Shown: one piece after another, positions 18,101-26,548 of the stretch
Position numbering within the stretch: the first letter of the stretch is position 1
How the letters are laid out: every line of letters begins with the position of its first letter
Assembly (NCBI GenBank): GCA_964578835.1
Contig: CAZOEL010000016.1
Span: forward strand, 1 to 64,000
Origin: CAZOEL01 sp964578835
Lineage (GTDB): Bacteria > Desulfobacterota > Syntrophobacteria > Syntrophobacterales > Syntrophobacteraceae
Length of the DNA: 64,000 nucleotides
Reading direction: 5' to 3'
The notes under the pieces: generated by a model
The model's input: only the letters and a program-made list of their open reading frames with translations
What the model was told of the DNA's origin: nothing
Databases searched by the model: none
Position numbers and translations under genes: made by a program

Positions 18101-21100
18101 GGTATAGAGGTGGCGCCGGGCGGCGAATTGACTCTCAGCGCTCCGGGCATCGAGATAGCCGGGCTGCTGCAGGCGCGCGCAGGCGACATCAGCGTCACCG
18201 CCTCTCGCAATGATCTCACCCTCAAATCCGGAAGCCACCTTGACGCCAGGGGAATCAACATTCTTGGCGACGAGATCGGAGTGAAGGGGATGGGGCGTGC
18301 AGTGGAAGCGCTCTCCGGCGGAGACGTTTCGCTCAGCGCAAAACTCGGAAATCTAGTTATTGAAAGCCAGGCGCTCATCGATGTCTCCGGCTCCGCAACG
18401 ACCCAAAGCCCGATAGTCAAGTCCAATGGGAAGGTTTCAACCATAACCGTCGCCTCCTCCCCAGGGTCGATCGATCTCGCTTACTATAGCGATCTGACGT
18501 TGAATGGGGACCTGTTGAGCGTGAAGAGCCTGGATACTCTGAAAGGAGGGGCTCTTTCCATCAGCCGCATCGATCCGACCGGAAGGCTTGCAGCTTCAGG
18601 CGAAGAACTCAATCGTTATACGCAAGCCGGCTTCGATGATCTGACCTTGCGCAGCTATGGGACGCTCGAGCTTGCGGGGGCAATGGAATGTGAGATCGGA
18701 AGAAAACTGACCCTCGATGCCCCACTTCTGGTCGGATCGACAACCGGTGAAGAAGGCGGCCTCATCTCTTTGGATGCGCCCTGGCTTCGTTTGATCAATA
18801 CCTACTACAATAGCGACGGTCGCGTGGCGGCGGAAGGGAATGCCGGGCTCCTGCTGTCAGGGGGCTGGATCGATGTGGAGGGAGACATTGTGCTCTCAGG
18901 CTTCAGAAATGTCGCCTTCGATGCGCAAAGAGACTTGCGCTTTGCCGATGCCGCATACTCGTTGGAAGCGACGTCCAGGTGGTCTGGAAGACTTGCGACG
19001 TCGGGGAGTCTGGAGCTCGAGGCCAATCGAATATATCCCACAACGCAATCGATCTTTACCATCCTTGCAGGAGGCAAGGTAACCACGGCCGGCAATGGAA
19101 ACCCATCCAAGGCGGGCATTTATTCCGCAGGGGGCGAGATTGCCATCCAGGCCCCGGATATCGAGCACAAGGGTTATCTCGCCGCTCCATTAGGGCGGAT
19201 AACGCTCGATGCAGGAGCGGACGGGCGAGTCTTGCTTGCCGCCGGAAGCACGCTCACAACCAAGGGAAGCATTCTGCCCGTAAAGTACGGCGAGGTGTCC
19301 GATTCCTTCTGGACGATCTCCGATAAGAGCCAGGCGGACATCACCGCATCGGCGAGCGTCAAGGAAGCTCCTGAAAAATCCATCCTGGTCGAGGCCGATG
19401 AGGCAATCGTTATGGATGGGGCTGTTCTTGACTTCTCGGGAGGCGGCTCCGTGTTTGCCTATGAATTCCTGCCCGGTGTTGAAGGTACAGCAAATCCTCT
19501 CGGCCGAAGCGATCGATATGTGATTGTGCCGGACCATTCGCTGACTCTGCCGGGTGAGTCCATCACCGTAACGAAAGGCAACAAGTATTTGCCGGCCGGC
19601 ACATATGCCCTGCTTTCAGTCAAGGAACATGGAGAATGCGCTTTTTTGCCGGGCGCAATCATCGTCACGCGCGTTTCTGACGGCGCCTTGAAGAACGGAA
19701 GCGTCTCCACGGAAGGTTATCCTCTTGTCGAGGGTTACACCGGCGTTCTCGAGACGTCCTTCTCTTCTCAAGCTCCGGAAGTCTTTTCGGTGAGGAGAGC
19801 CGGAGCGGTTCTTAAAGAAGGCCATTTCGATGTGCGGAACATGTTTGCAGGCAGCGCAGGCAGTTTGAGCGTGCAGGGCAATACGACGATTCTTTCCGGT
19901 CTTATCAGTGGCGCTCCTCTACGCAAATACACGGGAGGCGTCATTAGCCTGAGCGGTGTGGACGTTGAAATTGGAGCGGCTACTGCCGGGTTGGACGACG
20001 ATTTCAGATGGGATAGCGCGGTCCCGGAAGAGCTCAGGGGAAAATTGAATGTCTCCGCGGACCTCTTTGAAGACAAGAAGCTCGAGGCAATCGAGATCGG
20101 CGCACTCGATCGAACGGAAAGCATTACGATGCTGGCCGGCAGCGTGCTGGATGCCCGCCAAATTACCCTCAATGCAGCCGAATCGATCGTACTCGATCCG
20201 GAGACAGAGATCCGAGCCACGGGAGAAGAGGGCAGTGTAAGCCTGATCACTGACAATGGCCGGATTTCCGTAGCGCAGGGGGCGATTGTCAAAGCTTCGG
20301 ATCTCTTGAGCCTGGATGCGCGGGAGTTGGAGCTGCTTGGAAAGATCAAGCTTGACGAGGGCTCGCTGCATCTTTCAAGCAACGAGATATTCGTTGTTCC
20401 AGAAGGGTATTCTGGAGATACGACCGGCGCGCTCTACATAACGGAAGCGATGTGGGAAAGATTCGGCTCGTTGGCGGAAGTGAGCCTCAAGAGCCGTTCA
20501 GATCTCACGTTCCTCGGAGATGTCGATCTCTCGCTCAATAACGGGGCTCTCACGCTGGATGCGGCGAGAATAGCCGGGTTTGACGCAAACGACAATGTCT
20601 CCATTGTCAACATTGCCGCGGAGAGCCTGCAATTGCTCAATTCCGGGTCTATTGCGGGCGCGGGCGGCTTTTCCGATACCGGAGAGATCACGCTCACGGC
20701 TCGGGAGATTACCCTTGGGCATGGGGACCTGACGATCGACGGTTTCGGAGAGATAGGGGTGAACGCTGAAAAGGGCGTCACCTTTTCCGGTTCCGGATCT
20801 CTCATTGCGCAGGGAAACCTCTCCTTACGCTCTGCCTGGCTTGCGGCTTCCTATTACAAAGACGGTACGGGCAAATACGAGGTTTCGAACTTTACTGTTG
20901 ACGCGGGTTCCAACAGCATCGATGTGCGGGGGGCGGACGGGTCCCAGAATACGGCAACGAGCATTCCTGGCGGCACTCTTGAGTTTATCGGCCGGCAGAT
21001 TCATTTTGCCGGACAGCTCGATATGCCCTCGGGCAGGCTTGGCCTGAGCGCAACGGGAGACGGGGCAGACGATGGGGTTTTTATCGAAAGCGGCGCGCAA

Positions 21101-24100
21101 ATCCTTGCCCAGAGCAGCGACTACGCCTCCGGGGGGATTGTGAGCTTGAGCTCGGAAAGTGGAAATATTGTGCTGGATACAGGTGCTCTTATCGATGTGT
21201 CGGCTGCCCACGAGAAGGAAAACGCCGACGCCGGAGGAATTTCGATCCAGGCTGCGGCGGGGGGCGTGTTTCTAAACGGCTCCATTCTAGGCGCGGCCGG
21301 CGAGGGCGGTCTCGGGGGGTCATTTGAAATTGACACGCTGAGCCTCGCGTCCTTTGGCGAGCTGAACCAAAGATTGGCCAATGGCGGTTTCGATAATGCG
21401 CTCAGCTTCCGACTGAGAACCGGAGATCTCCTCATCGACGAATCGGTAAAGGCTCACGAGGTGGCTCTGACTGCGGACACCGGCGGCATCCAGTTAGGTG
21501 GAAATGGAGTCATTGACGTCTCCGGCGAGGACAAAGGCGGCCGAGTGGAACTGAACGCCGGCGAGGATATCATCCTTGCTTCAGGCGCCAAGATTTACGC
21601 TCAGGCAACTGGAACGGACGGGTTGGGCGGAGAGGTAGTTTTGAGCTCCAAGATCAGCATCGACGGTGAAAATTCCGGATGGATCAAGCTGGCGGCGGAC
21701 TCCCTCATCGATGTCACGGGAGCAGGCGGCGGGGGAGAAGTCTATCTTCGGGCTCAGCGCCTGGATTCGAGTGTGAACGCGGAATTGAATGGGACAATGG
21801 TAGGCGCGTCGAGGATAGTTCTGGAGGCCGCCAAAGCTTATGACCTTGAAGGAGCTCAGCTTACCGGAATCTGGTCGCAGATTGGCGATGCTGAAAGCTT
21901 CATGGCGAATGCTGCAAGCATCAAAGATCTGTTGCTCGCAAATGCAACTCTGGATGCCGGGGCTTTTCATCTATTGCCGGGAATCGAGATCCGAACCGAG
22001 GGAGATCTCACTGTGTCCTCGGCTCTTTCTCTTACAGACAGTCGCTTCGGAGAGGAAGCCGGTGTCCTTACACTGAGGTCGGGGGGCAATCTGACGATCA
22101 AGCAAGACATAGTGGATAGCAATTCCCTGGGAGAAACATGGGGACTCAATCTCATTGCAGGCGCGGACCTCGAGAGCGCCGACCTCATGGCGGCAAAGCC
22201 CGGCGTGGGGGATCTCAGCATCGCGTCTCAGGCCACGGTCCATACCACGAACGCATCCATTCAGTTTGCGTCCGGCAACAATACGACCTTTTCCACCGCC
22301 TCTACCGCGGGTGACTATAAGAACGGTTTGCCCTATAACCTGGGAACTCATTCCGGCTCGATCACCGGCCAAGTCGGCGGGGATCTCTCGCTCAACGGGG
22401 GCATAATTCAAAGCGCGACAGGGGATATAGATATAGAGGTAGGAGGGGACCTGATTCTTGCTTCCTCATCTACGGGGATCGGCTCTATCCGCACCACGGG
22501 AATTCCTCTTCAAGTGGAATTGCCGGACGAGCTCCCCACGTCGTGGGAAGAGCTTTCCTATCTTCCCAATACCGGGACAATGGGCGCCGTAATCGAATTC
22601 CTTTTGAATGAGCTCCCTGCCGAAGCTGAAGCAAACGGCATGACTGCGCAGGAATTCTACGATCTGTTCAGGGCCGAAGGATTTGATCGGCAGCTGACCG
22701 ACATAGTGAAAGCTTATTACTGGCTCTACCACGATGGAGGCGACATAAACCTTCGAGTAAAAGGAGATGTCAATCCCAATAAAGCGTATGCGAATAACGC
22801 CTGGGATTTCAGCAACGAAGAAAATTCGAGTTACGGCATTTCTTATCATCTTTGGTCTGCAAGCTACGACGGAAACAACGCGACGCAGGGAATCGCGACC
22901 ATGGGCGGCGGAAGCGTCGCTATCGATGCGGGTGGAAATGTATTCCTGCAGGCCGGGTCGTTCGGCGAAGGCAATCTGAGAATTCATGCGGCAGGCGATA
23001 TTGCAGGACGCTTTCTCGTTAAGAACGGATCCGCGGAAATCCACGCCATGGGAAATTTCGGAGACCCGACGAAGGCAGCTCGAACGGTAATTGAAGCCTT
23101 TGACTCACAAATCAATGTGTCGGCGCAGGGAGACATCAACCTCGGGTCTGTGGTCAACCCCACTGTGGTGCGGGAAGGCTTCGGCAGCGCCCAGCAGCCG
23201 GCATATTCGAGCCTTAGCTACAGCGAAAAGGCCGCTGTGAGCCTCGTCTCTTCGGCGGGAAGCATTTCCATATACGGCCACAGCGATTTCCATAATGCAA
23301 TGGAGGCTAATGAGGTCGTCTTTCCGGCTACGCTGCGCGCTTCCGCAGCAGAAGACATCATTCTTTATGAGACCATTGCCTTGGCGCCCTCAGCGGATGG
23401 AAACCTTAGCCTGAAGGCTGGAGGCGACATCCTTGGCGTATCGGCGAGCAAATCCGGAGTCATCATGAGCGATCTCGCCCCGGAGGTTGTCTATGGGTCG
23501 ATGACGGACCAAGGGGCATACAGAAAGCTGATTTACGCCAACAAGGACTCAGATGGCAATGTAACTACCTGGAGCGTCTACTCGCCTGATTTGATGCAGC
23601 TCGGGGCTCATGGCTATCCCAGCGAATACCTGGCGGCCTATGAAAAGATGCAGGCGGATCTGGAGCTTCTGGATCCGATATCCCGGGAGTATTTTATTAC
23701 CCACGATCTGCTCTCTCGAGTAGGCGTTCCTCTCCATCGGAATGACGACGCTCCAGCCGAAGTGACAGCCGGAGGCGATATCAAGAATCTTTCCTTTTTT
23801 CTCCCCAAGAAAGCGGATATCGCGGCTAGCCGCGATATCGTAGACATCAACCTGATAAGTCAGAACGTCCATGAATACGATACGACTTCAGTCATCGCCG
23901 GTAGGAACCTCAAGTTCAAAACCGAGCCTGTCCTCGTGAAGACCACCGGCCTGGATGACACTGGAATCACTCACGCGGGACCCGGCCTTTTGTTCGTCTC
24001 CGCCGGAAACAGCGTCGATCTCGGATCGTCGGTGGGAATTCTCACGGTCGGGAATCTTTACAATACCTCTCTGGACGCTGAAGGAAGCTCGTTGATAGTG

Positions 24101-25069
24101 GCGTCCGGATACAAAAAAAACATGACCTCTGAAAGCGTCCAGACCTTCTTCAAAGAGCTCCGAGAACTCGGGGAATCATACTCTGCGGCGCAGCAGAAAG
24201 GGGAAGCCGACGAAGCCCGATCTTTCATCGAAGAGGCTCGGGAAACGGTGATCGAGCCTTTTCTCGGGGATGGAGAAATCGGAGAGGGCGACATAGATAT
24301 GGTGCGCTCCCAGATATCCACCCTTTACGGTGGAGATATCTCCATATTGGCGGCTGGAGATATCAATGTCGGGGTGACCACCTTCAGCGACGATACCGGC
24401 AAAGACACCGGAACCGGAATCAATACGCAAGCGGGTGGAGACTTGAACATCTATGCCGAGGGCGATGTGAATGTCAATGAATCGCGGGTCATGACGTGGC
24501 TCGGAGGCGATATAGCGATCTGGAGCAACTATGGGAGCATCAACGCCGGAAGAGGCTCCAAGACAGAGGTGAACACCAGCAAGCCAAGACTTGTCCTGGT
24601 CAATGGGGTATGGCAGCTCCAGCGCAAGCCAGCAGCGGTTGGAAGCGGGCTTCGCTCTATGAGCTATGACCCCGATGGTCCCGAAGGGCCGGTGGAGAAG
24701 CCCGAGCCGGGGGACATCTATGTGTTCGCTCCGGAAGGCGTAATCGATGCCGGGGAAGCCGGCATCGCATCCGAGGGCAGAATCATACTGGGGGCGACCC
24801 AGGTGCTCAATGTTCAAAACATCAGCGCTGTGTCGGGCTCTGTCGGGATGCCGACGACGGGCGAGAGCGGCATCGCAATGGGCGCTCTTGCGGGCGTGAG
24901 CAATATGAGCGAGCAGAACGCCGCTCTTCAAAACGTAGCGGGACTGGGCGAAACCAAGGACCAGCTCGCGAAGCAGGAAGGCCTGGGGGAACAGACTATT
25001 GCCTGGCTCGATGTCAAAGTCATTGGCTACGACGCCGAAAGCGGCGAGGACGAGGAAAAGAAGCAATAA
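15134..25069 (+). CDS. TpsA-type giant filamentous-haemagglutinin-like exoprotein (3311 aa)
   Basis: The ATG at 15134 follows AAGGAG and starts a signal peptide; the same frame is open to 14843 inside the previous gene but encodes no signal there. Residues about 35-290 are a TPS secretion domain: I-I-D-W-S-S-F-N-I-G, I-F-G-K-L-T-A-D-G-K-I-Y-L-V-N-Q-N-G-I-L-F-G (near residue 136; canonical NPNGI becomes NQNGI). The body is thousands of residues of short beta-helix repeats. The tail (about 3120-3250) resembles the DUF3739 filamentous-haemagglutinin C-terminal region (N-A-G-R-G-S-K-T-E, A-P-E-G-V-I-D-A-G-E-A-G-I). Cysteines are scarce. It should be exported by the TpsB encoded at 2679-4268. Surface role unknown: adhesin, matrix fibre or scaffold. 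Confidence 0.85.
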   Translation: MRRSLVCGSLVVGLIAFVLPALRAAQIPGLKTSVPNLTPPVANELPVPKPGGIVQGAVIKFPNASGGSSSSPGLVVEQSDPKAIIDWSSFNIGRDAWTHFDQQGHANWMALNRIYDRNPSQIFGKLTADGKIYLVNQNGILFGPSSKVNVSSLTASALNIKDDDFLAGRLNFKKENYQERSDWDAITLFVANRGVITTEKAGSVFLIADNVENQGLIESPFGQIGLAAGTEVSIYSDSSQDLGLRVKVTDTPGNAWNLESGALVADSGLIGMYGAIVEQDGLAKSMVTVKRTGMIELLAAEKIITGKNSLTTCIVTDSNELVHSSFEFEGGRIVMSGLVPSSTEGVGTIEHYGVLYAPSGNIKLYAKDRAFFESGSLISVAGNWTKKPLGANTLDVQLNSVELSDDYGQKTGNLKGETLTIYGLTGSAIGNVSGYLKNEQQTAREKSTFGGDILVNVTSGDIIIKDGAVFDFSGGGIKYGNGILDTTKLLSGNTLYDIADAPQWLQYDKIIDGKHTAGEGKYYGVSHGGANPLGNYSSGYVQGDDAGSLTLVGKQVVLDGTLNGSATRGYYQRLAEDAVDSNGDLLARGLRMPDGGSLTLGVLSGVKGDYHYLDNILESVVIQKEVASLGATFSASDQLPQTVDGGCTTYLSSDKLSSSGLSHLNIGVNLGVRIEEGAKLSLLRGGSFEVNSRRIEHYGEISIAGGDVLFTLADNVTTDPEIELKENLRFVDLDERIYLASGSKISVQGEKVDNSLVGKTGKASLAFGLKDGGEVSLYDYTTTGDGVIVRPSAVIDVSGGYQINSKGKVSGGDAGALKIAGQAISLEGDLRGYSLLGSEGGAISLLAKNVTIANNPILLPEDFGAGSSLEGGYRENMTLGGDYLQPTGFTDIKIQSFYDVNFEQGVTLAPSLVKMADPTPACSVSSLKNQNSMTASGSAGLDIAAGLVTVSSELLGSSSIKIGAGVGMVKQADEDSKHLNAMIVLSENSGIEVAPGGELTLSAPGIEIAGLLQARAGDISVTASRNDLTLKSGSHLDARGINILGDEIGVKGMGRAVEALSGGDVSLSAKLGNLVIESQALIDVSGSATTQSPIVKSNGKVSTITVASSPGSIDLAYYSDLTLNGDLLSVKSLDTLKGGALSISRIDPTGRLAASGEELNRYTQAGFDDLTLRSYGTLELAGAMECEIGRKLTLDAPLLVGSTTGEEGGLISLDAPWLRLINTYYNSDGRVAAEGNAGLLLSGGWIDVEGDIVLSGFRNVAFDAQRDLRFADAAYSLEATSRWSGRLATSGSLELEANRIYPTTQSIFTILAGGKVTTAGNGNPSKAGIYSAGGEIAIQAPDIEHKGYLAAPLGRITLDAGADGRVLLAAGSTLTTKGSILPVKYGEVSDSFWTISDKSQADITASASVKEAPEKSILVEADEAIVMDGAVLDFSGGGSVFAYEFLPGVEGTANPLGRSDRYVIVPDHSLTLPGESITVTKGNKYLPAGTYALLSVKEHGECAFLPGAIIVTRVSDGALKNGSVSTEGYPLVEGYTGVLETSFSSQAPEVFSVRRAGAVLKEGHFDVRNMFAGSAGSLSVQGNTTILSGLISGAPLRKYTGGVISLSGVDVEIGAATAGLDDDFRWDSAVPEELRGKLNVSADLFEDKKLEAIEIGALDRTESITMLAGSVLDARQITLNAAESIVLDPETEIRATGEEGSVSLITDNGRISVAQGAIVKASDLLSLDARELELLGKIKLDEGSLHLSSNEIFVVPEGYSGDTTGALYITEAMWERFGSLAEVSLKSRSDLTFLGDVDLSLNNGALTLDAARIAGFDANDNVSIVNIAAESLQLLNSGSIAGAGGFSDTGEITLTAREITLGHGDLTIDGFGEIGVNAEKGVTFSGSGSLIAQGNLSLRSAWLAASYYKDGTGKYEVSNFTVDAGSNSIDVRGADGSQNTATSIPGGTLEFIGRQIHFAGQLDMPSGRLGLSATGDGADDGVFIESGAQILAQSSDYASGGIVSLSSESGNIVLDTGALIDVSAAHEKENADAGGISIQAAAGGVFLNGSILGAAGEGGLGGSFEIDTLSLASFGELNQRLANGGFDNALSFRLRTGDLLIDESVKAHEVALTADTGGIQLGGNGVIDVSGEDKGGRVELNAGEDIILASGAKIYAQATGTDGLGGEVVLSSKISIDGENSGWIKLAADSLIDVTGAGGGGEVYLRAQRLDSSVNAELNGTMVGASRIVLEAAKAYDLEGAQLTGIWSQIGDAESFMANAASIKDLLLANATLDAGAFHLLPGIEIRTEGDLTVSSALSLTDSRFGEEAGVLTLRSGGNLTIKQDIVDSNSLGETWGLNLIAGADLESADLMAAKPGVGDLSIASQATVHTTNASIQFASGNNTTFSTASTAGDYKNGLPYNLGTHSGSITGQVGGDLSLNGGIIQSATGDIDIEVGGDLILASSSTGIGSIRTTGIPLQVELPDELPTSWEELSYLPNTGTMGAVIEFLLNELPAEAEANGMTAQEFYDLFRAEGFDRQLTDIVKAYYWLYHDGGDINLRVKGDVNPNKAYANNAWDFSNEENSSYGISYHLWSASYDGNNATQGIATMGGGSVAIDAGGNVFLQAGSFGEGNLRIHAAGDIAGRFLVKNGSAEIHAMGNFGDPTKAARTVIEAFDSQINVSAQGDINLGSVVNPTVVREGFGSAQQPAYSSLSYSEKAAVSLVSSAGSISIYGHSDFHNAMEANEVVFPATLRASAAEDIILYETIALAPSADGNLSLKAGGDILGVSASKSGVIMSDLAPEVVYGSMTDQGAYRKLIYANKDSDGNVTTWSVYSPDLMQLGAHGYPSEYLAAYEKMQADLELLDPISREYFITHDLLSRVGVPLHRNDDAPAEVTAGGDIKNLSFFLPKKADIAASRDIVDINLISQNVHEYDTTSVIAGRNLKFKTEPVLVKTTGLDDTGITHAGPGLLFVSAGNSVDLGSSVGILTVGNLYNTSLDAEGSSLIVASGYKKNMTSESVQTFFKELRELGESYSAAQQKGEADEARSFIEEARETVIEPFLGDGEIGEGDIDMVRSQISTLYGGDISILAAGDINVGVTTFSDDTGKDTGTGINTQAGGDLNIYAEGDVNVNESRVMTWLGGDIAIWSNYGSINAGRGSKTEVNTSKPRLVLVNGVWQLQRKPAAVGSGLRSMSYDPDGPEGPVEKPEPGDIYVFAPEGVIDAGEAGIASEGRIILGATQVLNVQNISAVSGSVGMPTTGESGIAMGALAGVSNMSEQNAALQNVAGLGETKDQLAKQEGLGEQTIAWLDVKVIGYDAESGEDEEKKQ

Positions 25070-25169
25070 CCTCACCGTCCACCGCCTTTCGCTCGACTTG
25101 TACAAGCGCCCGCGCCATGGGAATTTGGGAGAGAAAGGGACAACTCGTTTGCGCTAAATGAAGCAGAGC

Positions 25170-25204
25170 TTGACTTTTATCCTTCAGCTATCATAGTTAT
25201 GATA
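25170..25204 (+). promoter_or_regulatory. Promoter and palindromic operator of the toxin-antitoxin pair
   Basis: TTGACT (25170-25175) and CATAGT (25192-25197, spacing 16) form a sigma70-type promoter. The -10 overlaps a perfect inverted repeat, TATCATA-gt-TATGATA (25189-25204), the expected type of site for antitoxin autorepression. Confidence 0.55.
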
Positions 25205-25233
25205 ATATTCTATCTCAATTTAAGGAGAAAGCG

Positions 25234-25497
25234 ATGCCTCTGATTCGTCCCATATCCGATTTGCGAAACCGAGCTTTGGAGATTTCAGAGCTTTGCCATA
25301 AAGAGGACCAGCCGGTATTCATCACTCGCAACGGGAAAGGCGATTTGGTGGTGATGAGTCAGGCTCATTACGAGCGACTTCGGAATCTGCTGGATTTGTA
25401 CGGAAAGCTTGGAGAGGCCGAGGCACTTGACGGCGCTGGGGAAGAAGGAAACACTCACGCGGACGTGATAAAGAGGCTCAGGGCTCGGATCGCATGA
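25234..25497 (+). CDS. Phd/YefM-family antitoxin
   Basis: The 87-residue protein has the Phd/YefM DNA-binding fold signature: P-I-S-D-L-R-N at the start, E-D-Q-P-V-F-I-T-R-N-G-K-G-D-L-V-V-M-S in the middle, and Y-E-R-L. The charged C-terminus would wrap the toxin. AAGGAG precedes the ATG. It overlaps the toxin gene by 4 nt, the usual coupling. A palindrome in its promoter suggests autoregulation. Confidence 0.85.
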   Translation: MPLIRPISDLRNRALEISELCHKEDQPVFITRNGKGDLVVMSQAHYERLRNLLDLYGKLGEAEALDGAGEEGNTHADVIKRLRARIA

Positions 25498-25805
25498 GCG
25501 GTCCCTTTACTGTCCGGTACCTGCGGACTGCGGAAAAAGACCTTGAGGATATCTTCGATTATATCCTGCGGGATAGCCCTTCAGCTGCAGCCGCGATGCT
25601 CGAAAAGTTCGATATTGCGATCTCGCGTCTTGCCGACGCCCCGGAAATTGGAGCGTCTCCGAAGGATGAACGCCTGAAGCGGCTTGGATACCGGATGCTG
25701 ATCGTAGACGAATACTTGGTTTTCTATGTAATAAAGGCAAGGACTGAGACAGTCCAGATACGAAGAATAATACACGGGGCCCGGCAATACGGTTTTCTTT
25801 TTTAG
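25494..25805 (+). CDS. RelE/ParE-family toxin
   Basis: The 103-residue protein fits the RelE/ParE superfamily: V-R-Y-L-R-T-A-E-K-D-L-E-D-I, a central R-L-A-D-A-P-E-I-G, then G-Y-R-M-L-I-V-D-E-Y-L-V-F-Y and a late I-R-R-I-I-H-G-A-R. The last motif is typical of the ParE-like branch (gyrase poisons), but RelE-type ribosome-dependent nucleases share it, so the target is uncertain. It is translationally coupled to the antitoxin. Confidence 0.85.
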   Translation: MSGPFTVRYLRTAEKDLEDIFDYILRDSPSAAAAMLEKFDIAISRLADAPEIGASPKDERLKRLGYRMLIVDEYLVFYVIKARTETVQIRRIIHGARQYGFLF

Positions 25806-25914
25806 ATGTGCGCCCGTGATCCAACTCTCTCTTGAGTCTTTTGCTCTCCATATGATAGGACCCTTTACTTCATCTAAAAAACCAATCCAACATTCTTCAC
25901 CTCATTCGAAGCCC

Positions 25915-26079
25915 CTACTGGACCGTCAATTTTAATTTTCCGGTTGCGGTTTTCCCCTCTCCCTCAGGGAGAGGCAGGGGAAATCCTCTTTATAAAAGAA
26001 TACTTCCCTCACCCCGACCCTCTCCCTCAGGGAGAGGGGGCCCGCTTCCACAGGAAGAAACGATGTTGACGGTCCCTAG
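25915..26079 (+). repeat. MITE-like dispersed repeat, copy 2 (complete)
   Basis: The element is about 165 bp with inverted ends: CTACTGGACCGTCAA (25915-25929) and TTGACGGTCCCTAG (26066-26079). Inside are two CCTCTCCCTCAGGGAGAGG palindromes. It encodes nothing. It is the inverted counterpart of 1-126, so the two copies bracket the whole 25-kb secretion region. A non-autonomous transposable element is the best explanation. Confidence 0.75.
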
Positions 26080-26150
26080 TGGGGGCGGGTTAAGAGCGAA
26101 ATGTGCACATCCTCGCGGCGTTGAGTTTTGAGGCCAGGTTCTATCTGCGG

Positions 26151-26336
26151 TCACTTCTTCAGGATCTCTTCGAACTTCTCCACTCGCCCGATGCTTCCCT
26201 GGGTGAAATTGATCCGGATAGACCCTGTGAACTTGTTCTCTAATAGGTTCATAATAGCGTCGACAAGCCTTCTGAGCCTCTCCATCTGGTCGCCTTTCAA
26301 GCCGCTCTTTTCTTTCAGTATCTCTACGGATCTCAT
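26151..26336 (-). CDS. Small DUF2292/YezD-like protein
   Basis: The 61-residue product has an N-terminal helix and a C-terminal beta segment, N-K-F-T-G-S-I-R-I-N-F-T-Q-G-S-I-G-R-V-E-K-F-E. This resembles the I-x-Y-G-S-V-x-I-x-x-x-x-G-x-V-x-Q-I-E-x-x-E core of the DUF2292/YezD family, whose function is unknown. The ATG at 26336 gives family-like length, but no good ribosome site is visible and the frame is open to 26471. Confidence 0.5.
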   Translation of the reverse strand: MRSVEILKEKSGLKGDQMERLRRLVDAIMNLLENKFTGSIRINFTQGSIGRVEKFEEILKK

Positions 26337-26548
26337 AGTAGTCGCTCGCGTCAAGTTCTTGTGATGTTCGGGAATGCATCCGGCTCCTTGCAGCAGAAGC
26401 AGGCGCCGAAATGGAGCCTCATAGGACGCAATTCCCTTAGTCCCTCTTTCGATGCGTAAGCTTGCAGACACATGAATTCATACCGGCTCAAAGCGCATCG
26501 CCCCCACTAAATCGGTTAAGAACTTAAAACCGTCCCATCTCCAGGAGC

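Noticed and set aside
24176..25105. 309-codon open frame on the minus strand
   Set aside because: It is antisense to the TpsA tail and has no protein-like domain structure.
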